Positions 1 through 9,005 of a stretch of DNA of 64,000 nucleotides are shown here, in pieces. A program made the translations under genes and the position numbers. Below the pieces are notes generated by a model that had not been told where the DNA came from, did not search any database, and saw nothing but the letters and a program-made list of their open reading frames with translations. The number at the start of each line of letters is the position of its first letter. Position 1 is the first letter of the stretch. The stretch lies in assembly GCF_002000485.1 (NCBI RefSeq), contig NZ_MLAJ01000002.1, forward strand, positions 248,001-312,000. The letters run 5' to 3'. The DNA comes from Rodentibacter ratti (GTDB lineage Bacteria; Pseudomonadota; Gammaproteobacteria; Enterobacterales; Pasteurellaceae).

Positions 1-489
1 CAAATTCGTGTAAACATGGGCGAACCTATCTGGGAACCGACAAAAATCCCTTTTATCGCCAATAAATTTGAAAAAAATTACATCTTACGCACAGATATTC
101 AAACGGTGTTATGCGGTGCAGTTTCTATGGGAAACCCCCATTGTGTAGTACAAGTGGAAGATATTCGAACAGCAAATGTTGAACAACTTGGTCCTTTATT
201 AGAAAGTCACGAACGCTTTCCTGAACGGGTTAATGTCGGATTTATGCAAGTAATCAATCGTCACCATATTAAATTACGTGTTTATGAACGTGGTGCCGGT
301 GAAACACAAGCCTGTGGTAGCGGAGCTTGCGCTGCAGCAGCGGTGGGAATAATGCAAGGTTTGCTTGATAACAACGTACAAGTTGATTTACCGGGGGGAA
401 GCCTTATAATTGAATGGCAAGGCGAAGGTCATCCGCTCTATATGACAGGTGATGCCACCCATATTTACGATGGACATATTCAACTCTAA
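1..489 (+). CDS. dapF: Diaminopimelate epimerase, C-terminal part (5' end outside window)
   Basis: DapF interconverts LL- and meso-diaminopimelate in the cytoplasm, supplying lysine and peptidoglycan. The reading frame is open from base 1 (Q-I-R-V-N-M-G-E-P), so the first ATG at 16 is internal and roughly 110 N-terminal residues lie upstream of the window. The C-terminal half shows the family's substrate-binding GNPHCVVQV segment and the second catalytic cysteine in [10 protein letters not shown], preceded by ERGAGET. The gene ends just before an inverted uptake-signal pair that forms a terminator. The assignment is secure; only the N-terminus cannot be judged. Confidence 0.97.
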   Translation, partial: QIRVNMGEPIWEPTKIPFIANKFEKNYILRTDIQTVLCGAVSMGNPHCVVQVEDIRTANVEQLGPLLESHERFPERVNVGFMQVINRHHIKLRVYERGAGETQACGSGACAAAAVGIMQGLLDNNVQVDLPGGSLIIEWQGEGHPLYMTGDATHIYDGHIQL

Positions 490-493
490 ATAC

Positions 494-526
494 AAAAAGT
501 GCGGTCAAATTTGACCGCACTTTTAT
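494..526. terminator. Uptake-signal inverted pair, bidirectional terminator
   Basis: Two copies of the uptake core face each other (AAAAGTGCGGTCAA, then TTGACCGCACTTTT) and give a stem of about 14 bp followed by T-rich DNA on both strands. It sits between the convergent dapF and dusC genes and can end transcription from both. Confidence 0.85.
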
Positions 527-527
527 T

Positions 528-1463
528 TCAAATATCTTGATTTAATCTTTGTCTTAAATCCTCAGCCGTTTGGCAAGTTTTTATCTTTTCAAAAACAATA
601 TTGGCTTCATCATATTCTTTATTCAAATAACGTAACCACTGTTTAATGCGTGCGACATGGTAAAAACCGGAATCATGAAAATTTTCCATTTCGGCATATT
701 TTTGTAACATCGTCTGAATATCCGACCATAGCATTTTCGGTGCATTTGATTTTAGAACATGGCTTAAATTCGGTATATTTAATGCCCCCCGACCCACCAT
801 AAGATCATGGCAACCTGTTTTCGCGAGACAATTTTGTCCGTCTTGCCAATGCCAAATTTCACCATTTGCAATAACAGGGATGGAAAGATATTCGCGAATT
901 TCACCAATTTTTTCCCAGTTAATACGATCGGCACGATATCCGTCTGCCTTAGTTCGACCATGGATAGCGATCTCTGTCGCACCACCTTGTTGTACCGCAT
1001 CAGCAATCTCAATGGCTTGGGAAATATCATCCCAACCTAACCGCACTTTGACACTGACAGTATGGGGAGTCGGCACTGCTTTTCGTAAAGCCTGTGTTGC
1101 ACGATAAATCAATTCGGGTTGTTTGAGTAATGCCGCACCGCCATGACTACCGTTTACGGTTTTAGAAGGGCAACCACAATTGAAATCAATGCCACAAGAA
1201 CCGAGCTCAATGGCTCGAATCGCATTTTCAGCTAAATAATCGGGATGTTGTCCAAGTAACTGAACTCGCACAGCTGTACCAGAAGGCGTAAATCCCTGAT
1301 TTTTTAGTTCAGGGCATAAACGGTAAAATACTTTTTTGGGAAGAAGCTGATCAACTACACGGACGAATTCTGTAATACACAAATCGTAGTCGTTGATTTC
1401 AGTAAGAAGCTGGCGTACGAAAGGATCCAGTACGCCTTGCATGGGTGCGAGAATAACACGCAC
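528..1463 (-). CDS. dusC: tRNA-dihydrouridine(16) synthase DusC
   Basis: This is an FMN-dependent enzyme that reduces a D-loop uridine of tRNA (U16 in the DusC subgroup) with NADPH. The 311-residue protein starts V-I-L-A-P-M-Q-G, the flavin-binding start of the family, and has the catalytic cysteine in [16 protein letters not shown]. The [13 protein letters not shown] segment is typical of DusC rather than DusA or DusB. The start is GTG, chosen because MRVILAPM matches the family N-terminus. It lies 3 nt downstream of djlA and probably shares its transcript. Confidence 0.93.
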   Translation of the reverse strand: MRVILAPMQGVLDPFVRQLLTEINDYDLCITEFVRVVDQLLPKKVFYRLCPELKNQGFTPSGTAVRVQLLGQHPDYLAENAIRAIELGSCGIDFNCGCPSKTVNGSHGGAALLKQPELIYRATQALRKAVPTPHTVSVKVRLGWDDISQAIEIADAVQQGGATEIAIHGRTKADGYRADRINWEKIGEIREYLSIPVIANGEIWHWQDGQNCLAKTGCHDLMVGRGALNIPNLSHVLKSNAPKMLWSDIQTMLQKYAEMENFHDSGFYHVARIKQWLRYLNKEYDEANIVFEKIKTCQTAEDLRQRLNQDI

Positions 1464-1466
1464 GTT

Positions 1467-2336
1467 TTATTTCCAGCCCTTCGATTTGCAAATTAAATCG
1501 TAAGCTGATTGAATTTGTTGTGCTTTTTCTTTCGCCATTTCCATCATTTCAGGAGGCAATCCCTTTGCCACGAGTTTATCAGGATGATGCTCATTCATTA
1601 AACGACGATAAGCCCGTTTAACCGTGCTCTGATCATCCGATTCATTAACACCCAGCACTTTATAAGCATCACTTAAGGTCGGGCCAGCAGAGCGTTGATA
1701 TCCGCTGTGGTTTTGCTGATATTGATAATTGCCTTGTTGCTGATATGCACCTTGTTGATATTGCTGATAAAATCCTCCCTGTGTGAAAGCTCTGGCAGCC
1801 ATCTCCATCGCAATCATTTGCTCAAATTGCATACGGGAAAGTCCGAGTTCTTCCGCAATCACATAAAGCACTTCTTTTTCGCCTTCATGTAATTGAGAGT
1901 CAGAGAACGCCGCTTGCACTTGCACATGTAAGAACATCCGCAATAAATCAGCCCGTTGTCCACAACCGATACGAAACTCACGAATAACCTGGCGAATTGG
2001 AAAATCGGCTTCTTTACCGCGTCTAAACGCTTCTTGAGCAAGGCGACGACCGTTATCATCCAACTTCATTTGTGTCATTAGCTGATTGGCTATTTGAATA
2101 TCCTCTTCTGTCACTCGCCCTTTAGCTTTATTCAAATGCCCCAACACAGCAAAGGTCGTTTGCATAAAAAGTTCTTGGCGCGTGGTTTTTCGTTTGAAAA
2201 AACTCGAATTCACTGCGCCTAATTCATATAACTTTTTGTCGGCAATAGAACCTAAAATTAGTCCGGCTATTGCGCCAAAAAATCCACCCATTTTCCAGCC
2301 AATAAACACACCTAAAATTTTTCCAATAAAATTCAT
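1467..2336 (-). CDS. djlA: Membrane-anchored co-chaperone DjlA
   Basis: DjlA is an inner-membrane J-domain protein that stimulates DnaK. At the N-terminus one glycine-rich membrane segment (about residues 5-30) precedes an acidic TerB-like helical domain (about 55-185). A Q/Y/G-rich linker (about 193-220) joins it to the C-terminal J domain, with the invariant HPD in NEHHPDKLV. At 289 residues it is slightly longer than the enterobacterial protein, mainly in the linker. The start has a good ribosome site (GAGGAAAAGA-ATG). It is followed almost directly by dusC and preceded by pyrE with a 73-nt gap that contains an uptake signal. Confidence 0.93.
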   Translation of the reverse strand: MNFIGKILGVFIGWKMGGFFGAIAGLILGSIADKKLYELGAVNSSFFKRKTTRQELFMQTTFAVLGHLNKAKGRVTEEDIQIANQLMTQMKLDDNGRRLAQEAFRRGKEADFPIRQVIREFRIGCGQRADLLRMFLHVQVQAAFSDSQLHEGEKEVLYVIAEELGLSRMQFEQMIAMEMAARAFTQGGFYQQYQQGAYQQQGNYQYQQNHSGYQRSAGPTLSDAYKVLGVNESDDQSTVKRAYRRLMNEHHPDKLVAKGLPPEMMEMAKEKAQQIQSAYDLICKSKGWK

Positions 2337-2409
2337 TCTTTTCCTCTAAAAGTGCGGTTGATTTTGCGATGTTTTTCTAAAATGGAGATAAAGATTGATT
2401 TATCAAGTT

Positions 2410-3051
2410 TTATACCCCAAATTCCACTCGATAAGCATGCATTGTCGGTAAAAAATCGTGATATTGCGGATCTTGCTCAATAAATTGCATTAAATCATCT
2501 AAATCAATGATGGATAACACTCGGCATTGATAATCACGTTCAACTTCTTGAATGGCGGAAAGTGCACCTTGACCACGTTCTTTACGATTCAAAGCAATCA
2601 AGACTGCAGCCAATTCAGCATTATTTGACTGAATAAGTTCCATCGATTCACGAATCGCTGTTCCTGCAGTAATCACATCATCGACTAACAAGATTTTTCC
2701 TTCTAGTGGGCTGCCGATTAAATTACCACCCTCACCATGATCTTTAGCTTCTTTACGGTTAAAACATACCGGTTTATCAATGTTATAACGGTCGAATAAT
2801 GCCACGGATACTGTCGTACCAATCGGAATACCTTTATAGGCGGGTCCAAAAATAACGTCAAAATCGACCGCACTTGCTTGAATAGCGGCAGCATAAAACC
2901 CGCCTAAACGAGCTAAATCAGCCCCTGTGTTAAATAAACCCGCATTGAAAAAATACGGACTTTTGCGTCCGGATTTTAAGGTGAATTCGCCGAATTTCAA
3001 CACATTACGACTTAGCGCAAATTCAATAAAATCACGTTTATATTGTTCCAT
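2410..3051 (-). CDS. pyrE: Orotate phosphoribosyltransferase
   Basis: PyrE joins orotate to PRPP to make orotidine monophosphate in pyrimidine synthesis. The PRPP-binding motif is visible as [13 protein letters not shown] near residues 120-132, and the N-terminus has the family pattern [16 protein letters not shown]. At 213 residues it has the normal length. It lies 9 nt downstream of rph with the ribosome site AAGGATTAAAA-ATG, so the two form an rph-pyrE unit as in many gamma-proteobacteria, where pyrE expression is coupled to translation of rph. Confidence 0.97.
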   Translation of the reverse strand: MEQYKRDFIEFALSRNVLKFGEFTLKSGRKSPYFFNAGLFNTGADLARLGGFYAAAIQASAVDFDVIFGPAYKGIPIGTTVSVALFDRYNIDKPVCFNRKEAKDHGEGGNLIGSPLEGKILLVDDVITAGTAIRESMELIQSNNAELAAVLIALNRKERGQGALSAIQEVERDYQCRVLSIIDLDDLMQFIEQDPQYHDFLPTMHAYRVEFGV

Positions 3052-3060
3052 TTTTAATCC

Positions 3061-3777
3061 TTATAATCCCAATGCTTCACGTTGTGCGACGAAAATTTGT
3101 TGGCAACCTTGTTTGGCCAAATCCAATAAAGTCAGCAATTCTTCATGACTGAATGGCTCACCTTCTGCTGTACCCTGAACTTCAATCATACGTCCATCTT
3201 CCATCATCACGACATTCATATCGGTTTCCGCTGCTGAATCTTCCACATACTCTAAATCACAAACGGCTTCCCCTTCAACAATGCCCACGGAAACAGCGGC
3301 GACCAAGCCTTTAATCGGATTTGTTTTTAACGTACCATTCTCAATTAAACCATTAACCGCATCACATAATGCCACAGCCGCACCGGTAATTGAGGCAGTG
3401 CGAGTACCACCGTCAGCTTGAATCACATCACAATCTAAGGTAATTGATCTTTCGCCTAAGGCTTTTAAATCAATCATTGCACGTAAAGAGCGGGCAATTA
3501 AACGTTGAATTTCCATGGTACGCCCGCCTTGTTTACCCTTTGCCGCTTCACGTTGCATACGGCTGTGTGTAGAGCGTGGCAACATACCATATTCGGCAGT
3601 CACCCAACCTTGATTTTGACCTTTTAAAAAACGCGGTACCGTCTCTTCCACTGTGGCGGTACAAAGGACTTTCGTATCACCAAACTCAACGAGAACCGAA
3701 CCTTCGGCATGTTTAGTGTAATGACGGGTAATTTTGATTGGGCGGGATTGGTGATTTTCTCGGTTATTCGGACGCAT
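3061..3777 (-). CDS. rph: Ribonuclease PH
   Basis: RNase PH is a phosphate-dependent 3'-5' exoribonuclease that trims tRNA 3' ends. The 238 residues carry the family marks [13 protein letters not shown] at the start, [25 protein letters not shown] sequence around residues 75-95, and [15 protein letters not shown]. The frame is intact, in contrast to the well-known rph frameshift of E. coli K-12. The ribosome site is AAGGAATTTTCA-ATG. It leads the rph-pyrE pair. Confidence 0.97.
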   Translation of the reverse strand: MRPNNRENHQSRPIKITRHYTKHAEGSVLVEFGDTKVLCTATVEETVPRFLKGQNQGWVTAEYGMLPRSTHSRMQREAAKGKQGGRTMEIQRLIARSLRAMIDLKALGERSITLDCDVIQADGGTRTASITGAAVALCDAVNGLIENGTLKTNPIKGLVAAVSVGIVEGEAVCDLEYVEDSAAETDMNVVMMEDGRMIEVQGTAEGEPFSHEELLTLLDLAKQGCQQIFVAQREALGL

Positions 3778-3800
3778 TGAAAATTCCTTAATATGTTATA

Positions 3801-3828
3801 AAAAAGCGCACTATTCTAGCACGCTTTT
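3801..3828 (-). terminator. Intrinsic terminator after the SulP gene
   Basis: On the minus strand AAAAGCGTGC and GTGCGCTTTT form a stem with a 7-nt loop, followed by TTTTTT. It lies 8 nt below the stop of the SulP gene and just upstream of the rph start. Confidence 0.65.
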
Positions 3829-3835
3829 GTTTTTA

Positions 3836-5578
3836 TTATGGATTAGATTGCTCAAAATCGCGAATTTTATTAAAGGTTTCCTGTAAATCAGAGGCAAAAT
3901 TAATTTTTTGTATTTCAGGCACCGCATTGGATTTCACCAACATTCTGAGCGGTTGGAACTGCATGTTACACAAATAAAGTTGCTGGTGCGGTAACATATG
4001 TTGCACAAATCTTGTGAGTGCATGAATTCCCCCAGCATCCAGTACCGTCACGGCATCACATTGTAATACGATATGCTTGATTTCATGATCCGTATGTACC
4101 GTTTTATCGTGCAAATCTGAAAATAATTTATCTGCTGCGGCAAAAAACAAAGGACCGCTAATTCGGTAAACCAAAACATCATTAAGATCGTCCGGTGCAT
4201 TGTGTTCAATGGCTTTTGTCATTTCTGCAATAGTGCGAATAAACAACAGGCTAGCCAACAATACGCCTACGCTGATTGCGATAACCATATCAAATAGCAC
4301 GGTTAAAATTAAGCAGGTAAATAATACGGTCAGCTCATTTTTGCCTGAACGGCGGGCAAGACTGATAATTTCGTGTACACTTGCCATATTCCATGCAACG
4401 ATTAAAAGTAACGCCGCCATTGAAGAAAGAGGCAGATAAGAAAGGGCTTTTGCGAAAAAAAGTAATGCAAATAACACGAGAAGTGCATGCACTACACTGG
4501 CGATCGGTGAAACCGCACCGGATTTAACATTCGCTGCGGAACGTGCAATTGCCGCTGTTGCCGTGATTCCACCAAAAAATGGGGAAACAATATTCCCTAA
4601 TCCTTGTGCTAACAATTCATTATTCGAATGATGTTTGGTATCCGTCATATTGTCAAGTACGACTGCACAAAGTAGCGACTCAATCGCACCCAACACCGCC
4701 ATAGAAAATGCGGCCGGCAATAAGGCCTGCAAGCTATTAAAATTCCAGTGAATCAACTCGCCTTGTGCATTAGGAATATTCCAAGGTAAAACAAAATCAG
4801 GGAGCACATTTGGAATGCCTGATCCGATTGAACCATCCGGCAACATATATTGGAACGCCGAGCCAATCGTCGCCATATTAAATCCAAAATGCTGTAAAAC
4901 TAACGCTAACATTGTGCCGATAATCACTGCCGGTAAATGTCCCGGTATCGCAAGACGTAATTTATGCCATTGGGTTAATACCAACAAAGTTATCACACCT
5001 ACTATTGTATCAGCCCAATTAATCGTTGGAAGTGCGGTAAAAATTGCGTGAATTTTTTCCAAATAATTCGATGGCATTTGTTCAATGTTCAACCCTAAAA
5101 AATCTTTAATTTGTAAAGTACCGATAGTAATGCCAATACCACAAGTAAAGCCTAAGGTTACCGGTAGCGGAATATATTCAATTAATCGCCCCAATCGGAA
5201 TAACGCCATTAAAATTAAGATCAACCCGGAAAGTAGCGTTGCCATCAATAAACCGCTCAAACCAAATTGCTGGGTTACCGGGTACAAAATCACCACAAAA
5301 GCGGCAGTAGGACCTGAAATATTGAAACGGGAGCCCCCCGAAATTGCAATGACTATTCCTGCAATAATTGCCGTATAAAGCCCATGTTGAGGTGGCACAC
5401 CACTCGCAATCGCCAAAGCCATAGAAAGGGGAATTGCTATCACGCCTACGGTTAAGCCCGCAATAATATCCCGAATGAGTGATTTTTTTGTGTATCCAGC
5501 TCGAAACGAATCCTTCAAAGCACTAAAAGGTTTTACAGCTAAAAACACATTTTTAGAAAATAATGATTTAAGGTGCAT
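3836..5578 (-). CDS. SulP-family anion transporter with C-terminal STAS domain
   Basis: This is an inner-membrane SLC26/SulP secondary transporter, probably moving a dicarboxylate, bicarbonate or sulfate. Residues about 35-440 hold 10-14 hydrophobic segments, including the family signature region near [18 protein letters not shown] and the adjacent [15 protein letters not shown]. Residues about 455-570 form a cytoplasmic STAS domain containing [19 protein letters not shown]. The 580-residue length is usual for the family and similar to E. coli DauA (YchM). The substrate cannot be read from the sequence. It is a single-gene unit with its own terminator. Confidence 0.88.
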   Translation of the reverse strand: MHLKSLFSKNVFLAVKPFSALKDSFRAGYTKKSLIRDIIAGLTVGVIAIPLSMALAIASGVPPQHGLYTAIIAGIVIAISGGSRFNISGPTAAFVVILYPVTQQFGLSGLLMATLLSGLILILMALFRLGRLIEYIPLPVTLGFTCGIGITIGTLQIKDFLGLNIEQMPSNYLEKIHAIFTALPTINWADTIVGVITLLVLTQWHKLRLAIPGHLPAVIIGTMLALVLQHFGFNMATIGSAFQYMLPDGSIGSGIPNVLPDFVLPWNIPNAQGELIHWNFNSLQALLPAAFSMAVLGAIESLLCAVVLDNMTDTKHHSNNELLAQGLGNIVSPFFGGITATAAIARSAANVKSGAVSPIASVVHALLVLFALLFFAKALSYLPLSSMAALLLIVAWNMASVHEIISLARRSGKNELTVLFTCLILTVLFDMVIAISVGVLLASLLFIRTIAEMTKAIEHNAPDDLNDVLVYRISGPLFFAAADKLFSDLHDKTVHTDHEIKHIVLQCDAVTVLDAGGIHALTRFVQHMLPHQQLYLCNMQFQPLRMLVKSNAVPEIQKINFASDLQETFNKIRDFEQSNP

Positions 5579-5703
5579 AAAAAAACAACAAAATATGAAT
5601 AAAATATCGTTATTCTAACGAAAATTTAAGAAGATTTTTATGTTCTAGCTCAAAAAACTTGACTAAATTTCTGCAAATCTTTATAGTTTGCGCACCTCAA
5701 CAC

Positions 5704-5793
5704 GGTGAGATGTCCGAGTGGTTGAAGGAGCACGCCTGGAAAGCGTGTATGTGGGAAACTGCATCGGGGGTTCGAATCCCCCTCTCACCGCCA
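5704..5793 (+). tRNA. tRNA-Ser(GGA), integration target of the satellite
   Basis: The 7-bp acceptor stem GGTGAGA/TCTCACC is followed by the discriminator G and an encoded CCA. The anticodon loop contains GGA, and a long variable arm typical of serine tRNA is present. The T-loop reads GGTTCGAATCC. The P4-type integrase gene begins 200 bp downstream, and a degraded copy of the tRNA 3' end is seen at 18911-18922, so this gene is the probable attachment site. Confidence 0.97.
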
Positions 5794-5880
5794 TGTAGCT
5801 TGTCAAATAACGTCTTTTCTGTCAAAAAACAACGTAAAAACAAGACTTTAACAGCTTTCTATTTGTTGTTTTCGTTCGCT

Positions 5881-5956
5881 ATTGTTTGTCTTTGTTGTCG
5901 TTTTTAACTCCCTATTTAACTCCCCAGCCATTTGGGATTACTTTTTGGGGAGTTAA
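5881..5956. repeat. Left-end integrase arm-site cluster (candidate)
   Basis: TTAACTCCCT (5904-5913) and TTAACTCCCC (5916-5925) are followed by the inverted copy GGGGAGTTAA (5947-5956). A related cluster lies at 18806-18867 near the right end. ATTGTTTGTCTTTG (5881-5894) is also matched, inverted, at 18806-18819. Their position just inside both ends suits arm-type integrase or excisionase sites; the inverted pair could also act as a terminator. Confidence 0.5.
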
Positions 5957-5992
5957 AACGGCTAATGTTTAACCATAACAAAGGCTTTCATT

Positions 5993-7204
5993 ATGAAATT
6001 AGTAAAACCTCTCTCCGATTCCGCTATTCAATCTCTCAAATCCAAAGAGAAAGAGTTTAGAAAATATGACGGCAAAGAATCCGGGCTTTTTATCCGTGTT
6101 ATGCCGAGTAAAAAGAAAACGTTTTATTTTGAATATAAATTTGCGAAAAAGCTAAAGAAAATCAAGCTGGGCGATTATCCGGTTCTTTCGCTTACTAGGG
6201 CGCGCGATATGGCGCTTGAATATAAAAGGCTTGTTCTTCTTAATATTGATCCGCATGTATATCGTGAATCTTTACTTAATCCGGTAGAAGAAAAGAAAAT
6301 CACCTTTGCAGAAATGGCGATGAAATGGCGTGATAAGCGCTTGAAATTGGGGAAGCTCAAGGCGCAAACAGTCAATGAGGCATTTCGCCGTGTGGAGTTG
6401 CATTTATTCCCTAAAATCGCAGATTTGCCGATTGATGAGGCAAATTATGAGACTTTTGCGCCGGCACTTTTACCGCTGAAAAATTCTAATACACTTTATA
6501 AAATCAATATTGCGATTAATCAGATTTTCAGAATGGCAGAAAATGAGAATTTAATCCCCAAAAATCCATTCAGAAATATCCACGATGAATTTACATACGT
6601 GGAAACAAAAAATCATCCGACAATTGCGCCCGAAGAATTGCCAAGATTATTTAAAGTGTTGCAAGGTGCGAATTTAGAAAAGCCAACAGAATTATTAATT
6701 GAATGGCAACTTTTAAGCATTTTGCGTAGTTCGGAAGCGGTTAAAATTGAATGGGCGGATATTGACTGGGAGGCGAAAGCCTTACATATTCCGGCTGAAC
6801 GAATGAAAGGTGGTAAACGCCCTCATAGTGTTCCGCTTTCCTCTCAAGCCTTGAATGTGTTAGAACAAATGCGCCGTTATACCGGCAACCGTAAATATGT
6901 GTTTTGTAGCCGCATTGCGCCTTATAATCGACCGATGAATAGCGGCGCAGCTAACGTAGCATTGAAGCGCATAGGGTTTAAAGATCTCTTGGTGGCTCAC
7001 GGTTTACGCAGTATTGCCAGCACTTATTTACATGAATTAGACCGTTTTTCGTCTGAATCAATCGAATTATGCCTTTCGCATGAAAACAGGGGCAAAGTTC
7101 GCAAGACGTATGATAAATCTAAAAAATGGAAATCAAGACAAGCCATTATGCAATGTTGGGGCGATTATGTAGAGCAATGCAAGTTAGAGGCGATGAAAGC
7201 CTAG
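5993..7204 (+). CDS. int: P4-type tyrosine recombinase (integrase)
   Basis: This enzyme should integrate and, with an excisionase, excise the element at tRNA-Ser. Residues 1-85 form the DUF4102-type N-terminal domain of P4-like integrases (KLVKPLSDSAIQSLKSKEKE). Residues about 100-195 are the core-binding domain, and the catalytic domain follows with Arg245 (LRSSEA), His336-x-x-Arg339 (HGLR), His363 and the nucleophile Tyr373 (KTYDKS). AERMKGGKRPHSVPLS is a family hallmark. The 403-residue frame is intact. It starts 200 bp from the tRNA and reads away from it. Confidence 0.95.
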   Translation: MKLVKPLSDSAIQSLKSKEKEFRKYDGKESGLFIRVMPSKKKTFYFEYKFAKKLKKIKLGDYPVLSLTRARDMALEYKRLVLLNIDPHVYRESLLNPVEEKKITFAEMAMKWRDKRLKLGKLKAQTVNEAFRRVELHLFPKIADLPIDEANYETFAPALLPLKNSNTLYKINIAINQIFRMAENENLIPKNPFRNIHDEFTYVETKNHPTIAPEELPRLFKVLQGANLEKPTELLIEWQLLSILRSSEAVKIEWADIDWEAKALHIPAERMKGGKRPHSVPLSSQALNVLEQMRRYTGNRKYVFCSRIAPYNRPMNSGAANVALKRIGFKDLLVAHGLRSIASTYLHELDRFSSESIELCLSHENRGKVRKTYDKSKKWKSRQAIMQCWGDYVEQCKLEAMKA

Positions 7205-7232
7205 ACCATCACAGGGCGGAGCGTTCCGCCCT

Positions 7233-7493
7233 TTATTCTTCCTCACACTCGTCTTCATCCTCGCATTCTTCATCATAGTAAGGCTCAACATAGTAATCTT
7301 GATGTTGTTTATTCCTCGCCTTTTGCTCTTCTTTTTTATCTTTGTAATGCTTGACGACTTTATAGACAACATAGGCGGCGACCGCTTTTTTAATTATGCC
7401 ACTGCCCTTTTTCTTTTTTTCCGCTATTGCCGGATTGATAAAACCCAATGCAACCACGGCGACAAGCGCATAAGATAGCCCACGTTTAAACAT
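7233..7493 (-). CDS. Small exported protein with basic middle and acidic tail
   Basis: The 86-residue protein has a clear signal peptide (MFKRGLSYALVAVVALGF, cleavage likely after AIA). A lysine-rich stretch (EKKKKGSG), a short hydrophobic helix (AVAAYVVYKVV) and a charged segment follow, and it ends in an acidic tail with three cysteines (EECEDEDECEEE). The ribosome site CAAGGGTTTATCA-ATG supports the start. It is the only leftward gene of the element and sits between int and the first regulator, a usual place for accessory genes. I do not recognise the family; periplasmic location is inferred. Confidence 0.6.
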   Translation of the reverse strand: MFKRGLSYALVAVVALGFINPAIAEKKKKGSGIIKKAVAAYVVYKVVKHYKDKKEEQKARNKQHQDYYVEPYYDEECEDEDECEEE

Positions 7494-7991
7494 TGATAAA
7501 CCCTTGTCGTTACTGGTTTTTCTATGGGTTTATTATATCAAAAACACAAGCCCAACAATACTAAAACGCCTAATTTCCCCACTAATTTTTAAACGATTTG
7601 TCCTTGCGAAATATCGCTAGCAAACCCTCGCCACGCCGGCACACTTTTTATAGTGATTTTAACGCAAATTTTAAAAGCCATTCACACCTTGCCAATACTG
7701 GCGCACCTCGATATTTGAAATGTTCGTTTATCAACGCAAACCAACGCAGAAAAACGCAAAATTTAGGCGTAAAAATGCCAATTTAGCCCAATTTTTAGCA
7801 TCCAAAATTGGACAGTTCCCAGCATTGATAAAAAGTGCGGTTGAATTTGCCCTTAATTTTTCCGCCGATTTTGTGAAACACCCCTCCACACTTGCCACTT
7901 AATGCGCGCCATGCCTGATTTATCCATAATAAAAACCACTCCGAGGCGTAACGCACGGACACACAGCGCACCAAATTTTTTTAGGTGAAAA
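7494..7991. other. 498-bp intergenic region of the satellite
   Basis: No convincing gene is present. Two short rightward frames (7598-7786, 7720-7902) lack ribosome sites and recognisable content. The region holds one uptake signal (7833-7841), ACGCA-rich sequence around 7733-7760, and a GGCGAGG string on the minus strand (7626-7632) resembling the start of P2/P4 cos. It must contain the promoter of the rightward alpA-capsid operon and is the most natural place for a packaging site. Confidence 0.4.
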
Positions 7992-8300
7992 ATGCAACAA
8001 GGCAATCAGGCAAAAAACGGGCTAACCTCGCTTACTCGTTGGCTAATGGATACAAGACACCACCCCATAAGGCAAATGATGACGGACAACACACAAAAAG
8101 AACGGTTTTTAAGAGTGGATGACGTGATAAACCTCACGGGGCTTTCACGCTCCACCATTTACGACAAAACACGGCTGGGGAAATTTCCCGAAGCCGTCAA
8201 TCTAGGCGGCAATGCGAAAGCATGGCTAGAAAGTGAAGTGCGCGCATGGATGAATGCACGCATCGAACAACGCAACAACAAAGCAAAAGCAGGTAACTAA
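7992..8300 (+). CDS. alpA: AlpA-family DNA-binding regulator
   Basis: It contains a MerR-like winged helix-turn-helix of the AlpA type: FLRVDDVINLTGLSRSTIYDKTRLGKFP, followed by AWLESEVRAWM. AlpA/Vis proteins of P4-like satellites act as excisionase and transcription factor. The start at 7992 has AGGTG five bases upstream; an alternative ATG (the MMTDNT segment, about residue 29) would give a more typical 70-residue AlpA. It leads the module of coiled-coil and capsid genes, 2 nt before the next gene, and probably controls it. Confidence 0.85.
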   Translation: MQQGNQAKNGLTSLTRWLMDTRHHPIRQMMTDNTQKERFLRVDDVINLTGLSRSTIYDKTRLGKFPEAVNLGGNAKAWLESEVRAWMNARIEQRNNKAKAGN

Positions 8301-8302
8301 AC

Positions 8303-8995
8303 ATGATCCAAATCACACTAAAGAACCCCGAAAAACAAGCGAAATTAACCGCACTTTTAGGTGATTTCAATAGCAAAAAAGCGACACTCATCGCCCTTTC
8401 CGATGAATTGAGTACACTCGAGCGCAAACAGGCAAAAAATAACGCCACGATTGCGGCAGTACGCCATGAATTTGAAACGGAAATTGCAAAAATCAAGGCG
8501 AAATTTGAGACAGAAAGCGAGCTCACCCTTGACGATTACAGCGCCACACAAAAATTAAAAGCGGAATTAAAATCACGCGTAGATTTCTTCACCGCCTTGA
8601 ATGAAGACTTAGAGCAAAAACTTTACGACAAGCGCGAAGAAGTTTACACCGCCAAACAAGATTTTCTCACCTTCCGCAAGCAGATTTACCGATTCACCGC
8701 GGAAACCTTGATTGATGAATTTATGGCGCAGAATAAGGCGAAAATCGCACTATTTAAGGGCTTATTTGTTCAATCCGGTGAATATGACCCACTAACAGAA
8801 AAAGACGGTCATGATGAATTTAATTCACTCATTATTAAAAAATTCAACGTGGAATTAACCACACCGGAAGAATTAAAGCTCCCACCGTTAGCACTTGATT
8901 CTAGCTGGAAACCGAAAACCCCAACGCAAAAACACGTTGAGCGCTTTCAAGTGCAAGAAGAAAAAGGCTTAAAACGTTTATTAACTGAAATGTAA
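8303..8995 (+). CDS. Coiled-coil protein paired with capsid gene (scaffold candidate)
   Basis: This 230-residue protein has no named family that I recognise. Residues about 20-125 are rich in charged residues and leucine, with heptad-like spacing, and predict a long coiled coil. The C-terminal third is mixed, ending basic (EEKGLKRLLTEM). It lies 10 nt before the P2-type capsid gene, the position held by the scaffold/protease gene gpO in P2. It shows none of the gpO protease sequence I know, so an internal scaffold or size-control role is inference only. Confidence 0.6.
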   Translation: MIQITLKNPEKQAKLTALLGDFNSKKATLIALSDELSTLERKQAKNNATIAAVRHEFETEIAKIKAKFETESELTLDDYSATQKLKAELKSRVDFFTALNEDLEQKLYDKREEVYTAKQDFLTFRKQIYRFTAETLIDEFMAQNKAKIALFKGLFVQSGEYDPLTEKDGHDEFNSLIIKKFNVELTTPEELKLPPLALDSSWKPKTPTQKHVERFQVQEEKGLKRLLTEM

Positions 8996-9005
8996 GGATG
9001 ACAAT

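Noticed and set aside
5659-5907. Open frame of 82 codons across tRNA-Ser
   Set aside because: It runs straight through the tRNA gene and the att region and encodes nothing recognisable.
7598-7902. Two short rightward frames in the satellite's left intergenic region
   Set aside because: No ribosome sites, odd composition, and they overlap each other in different frames.
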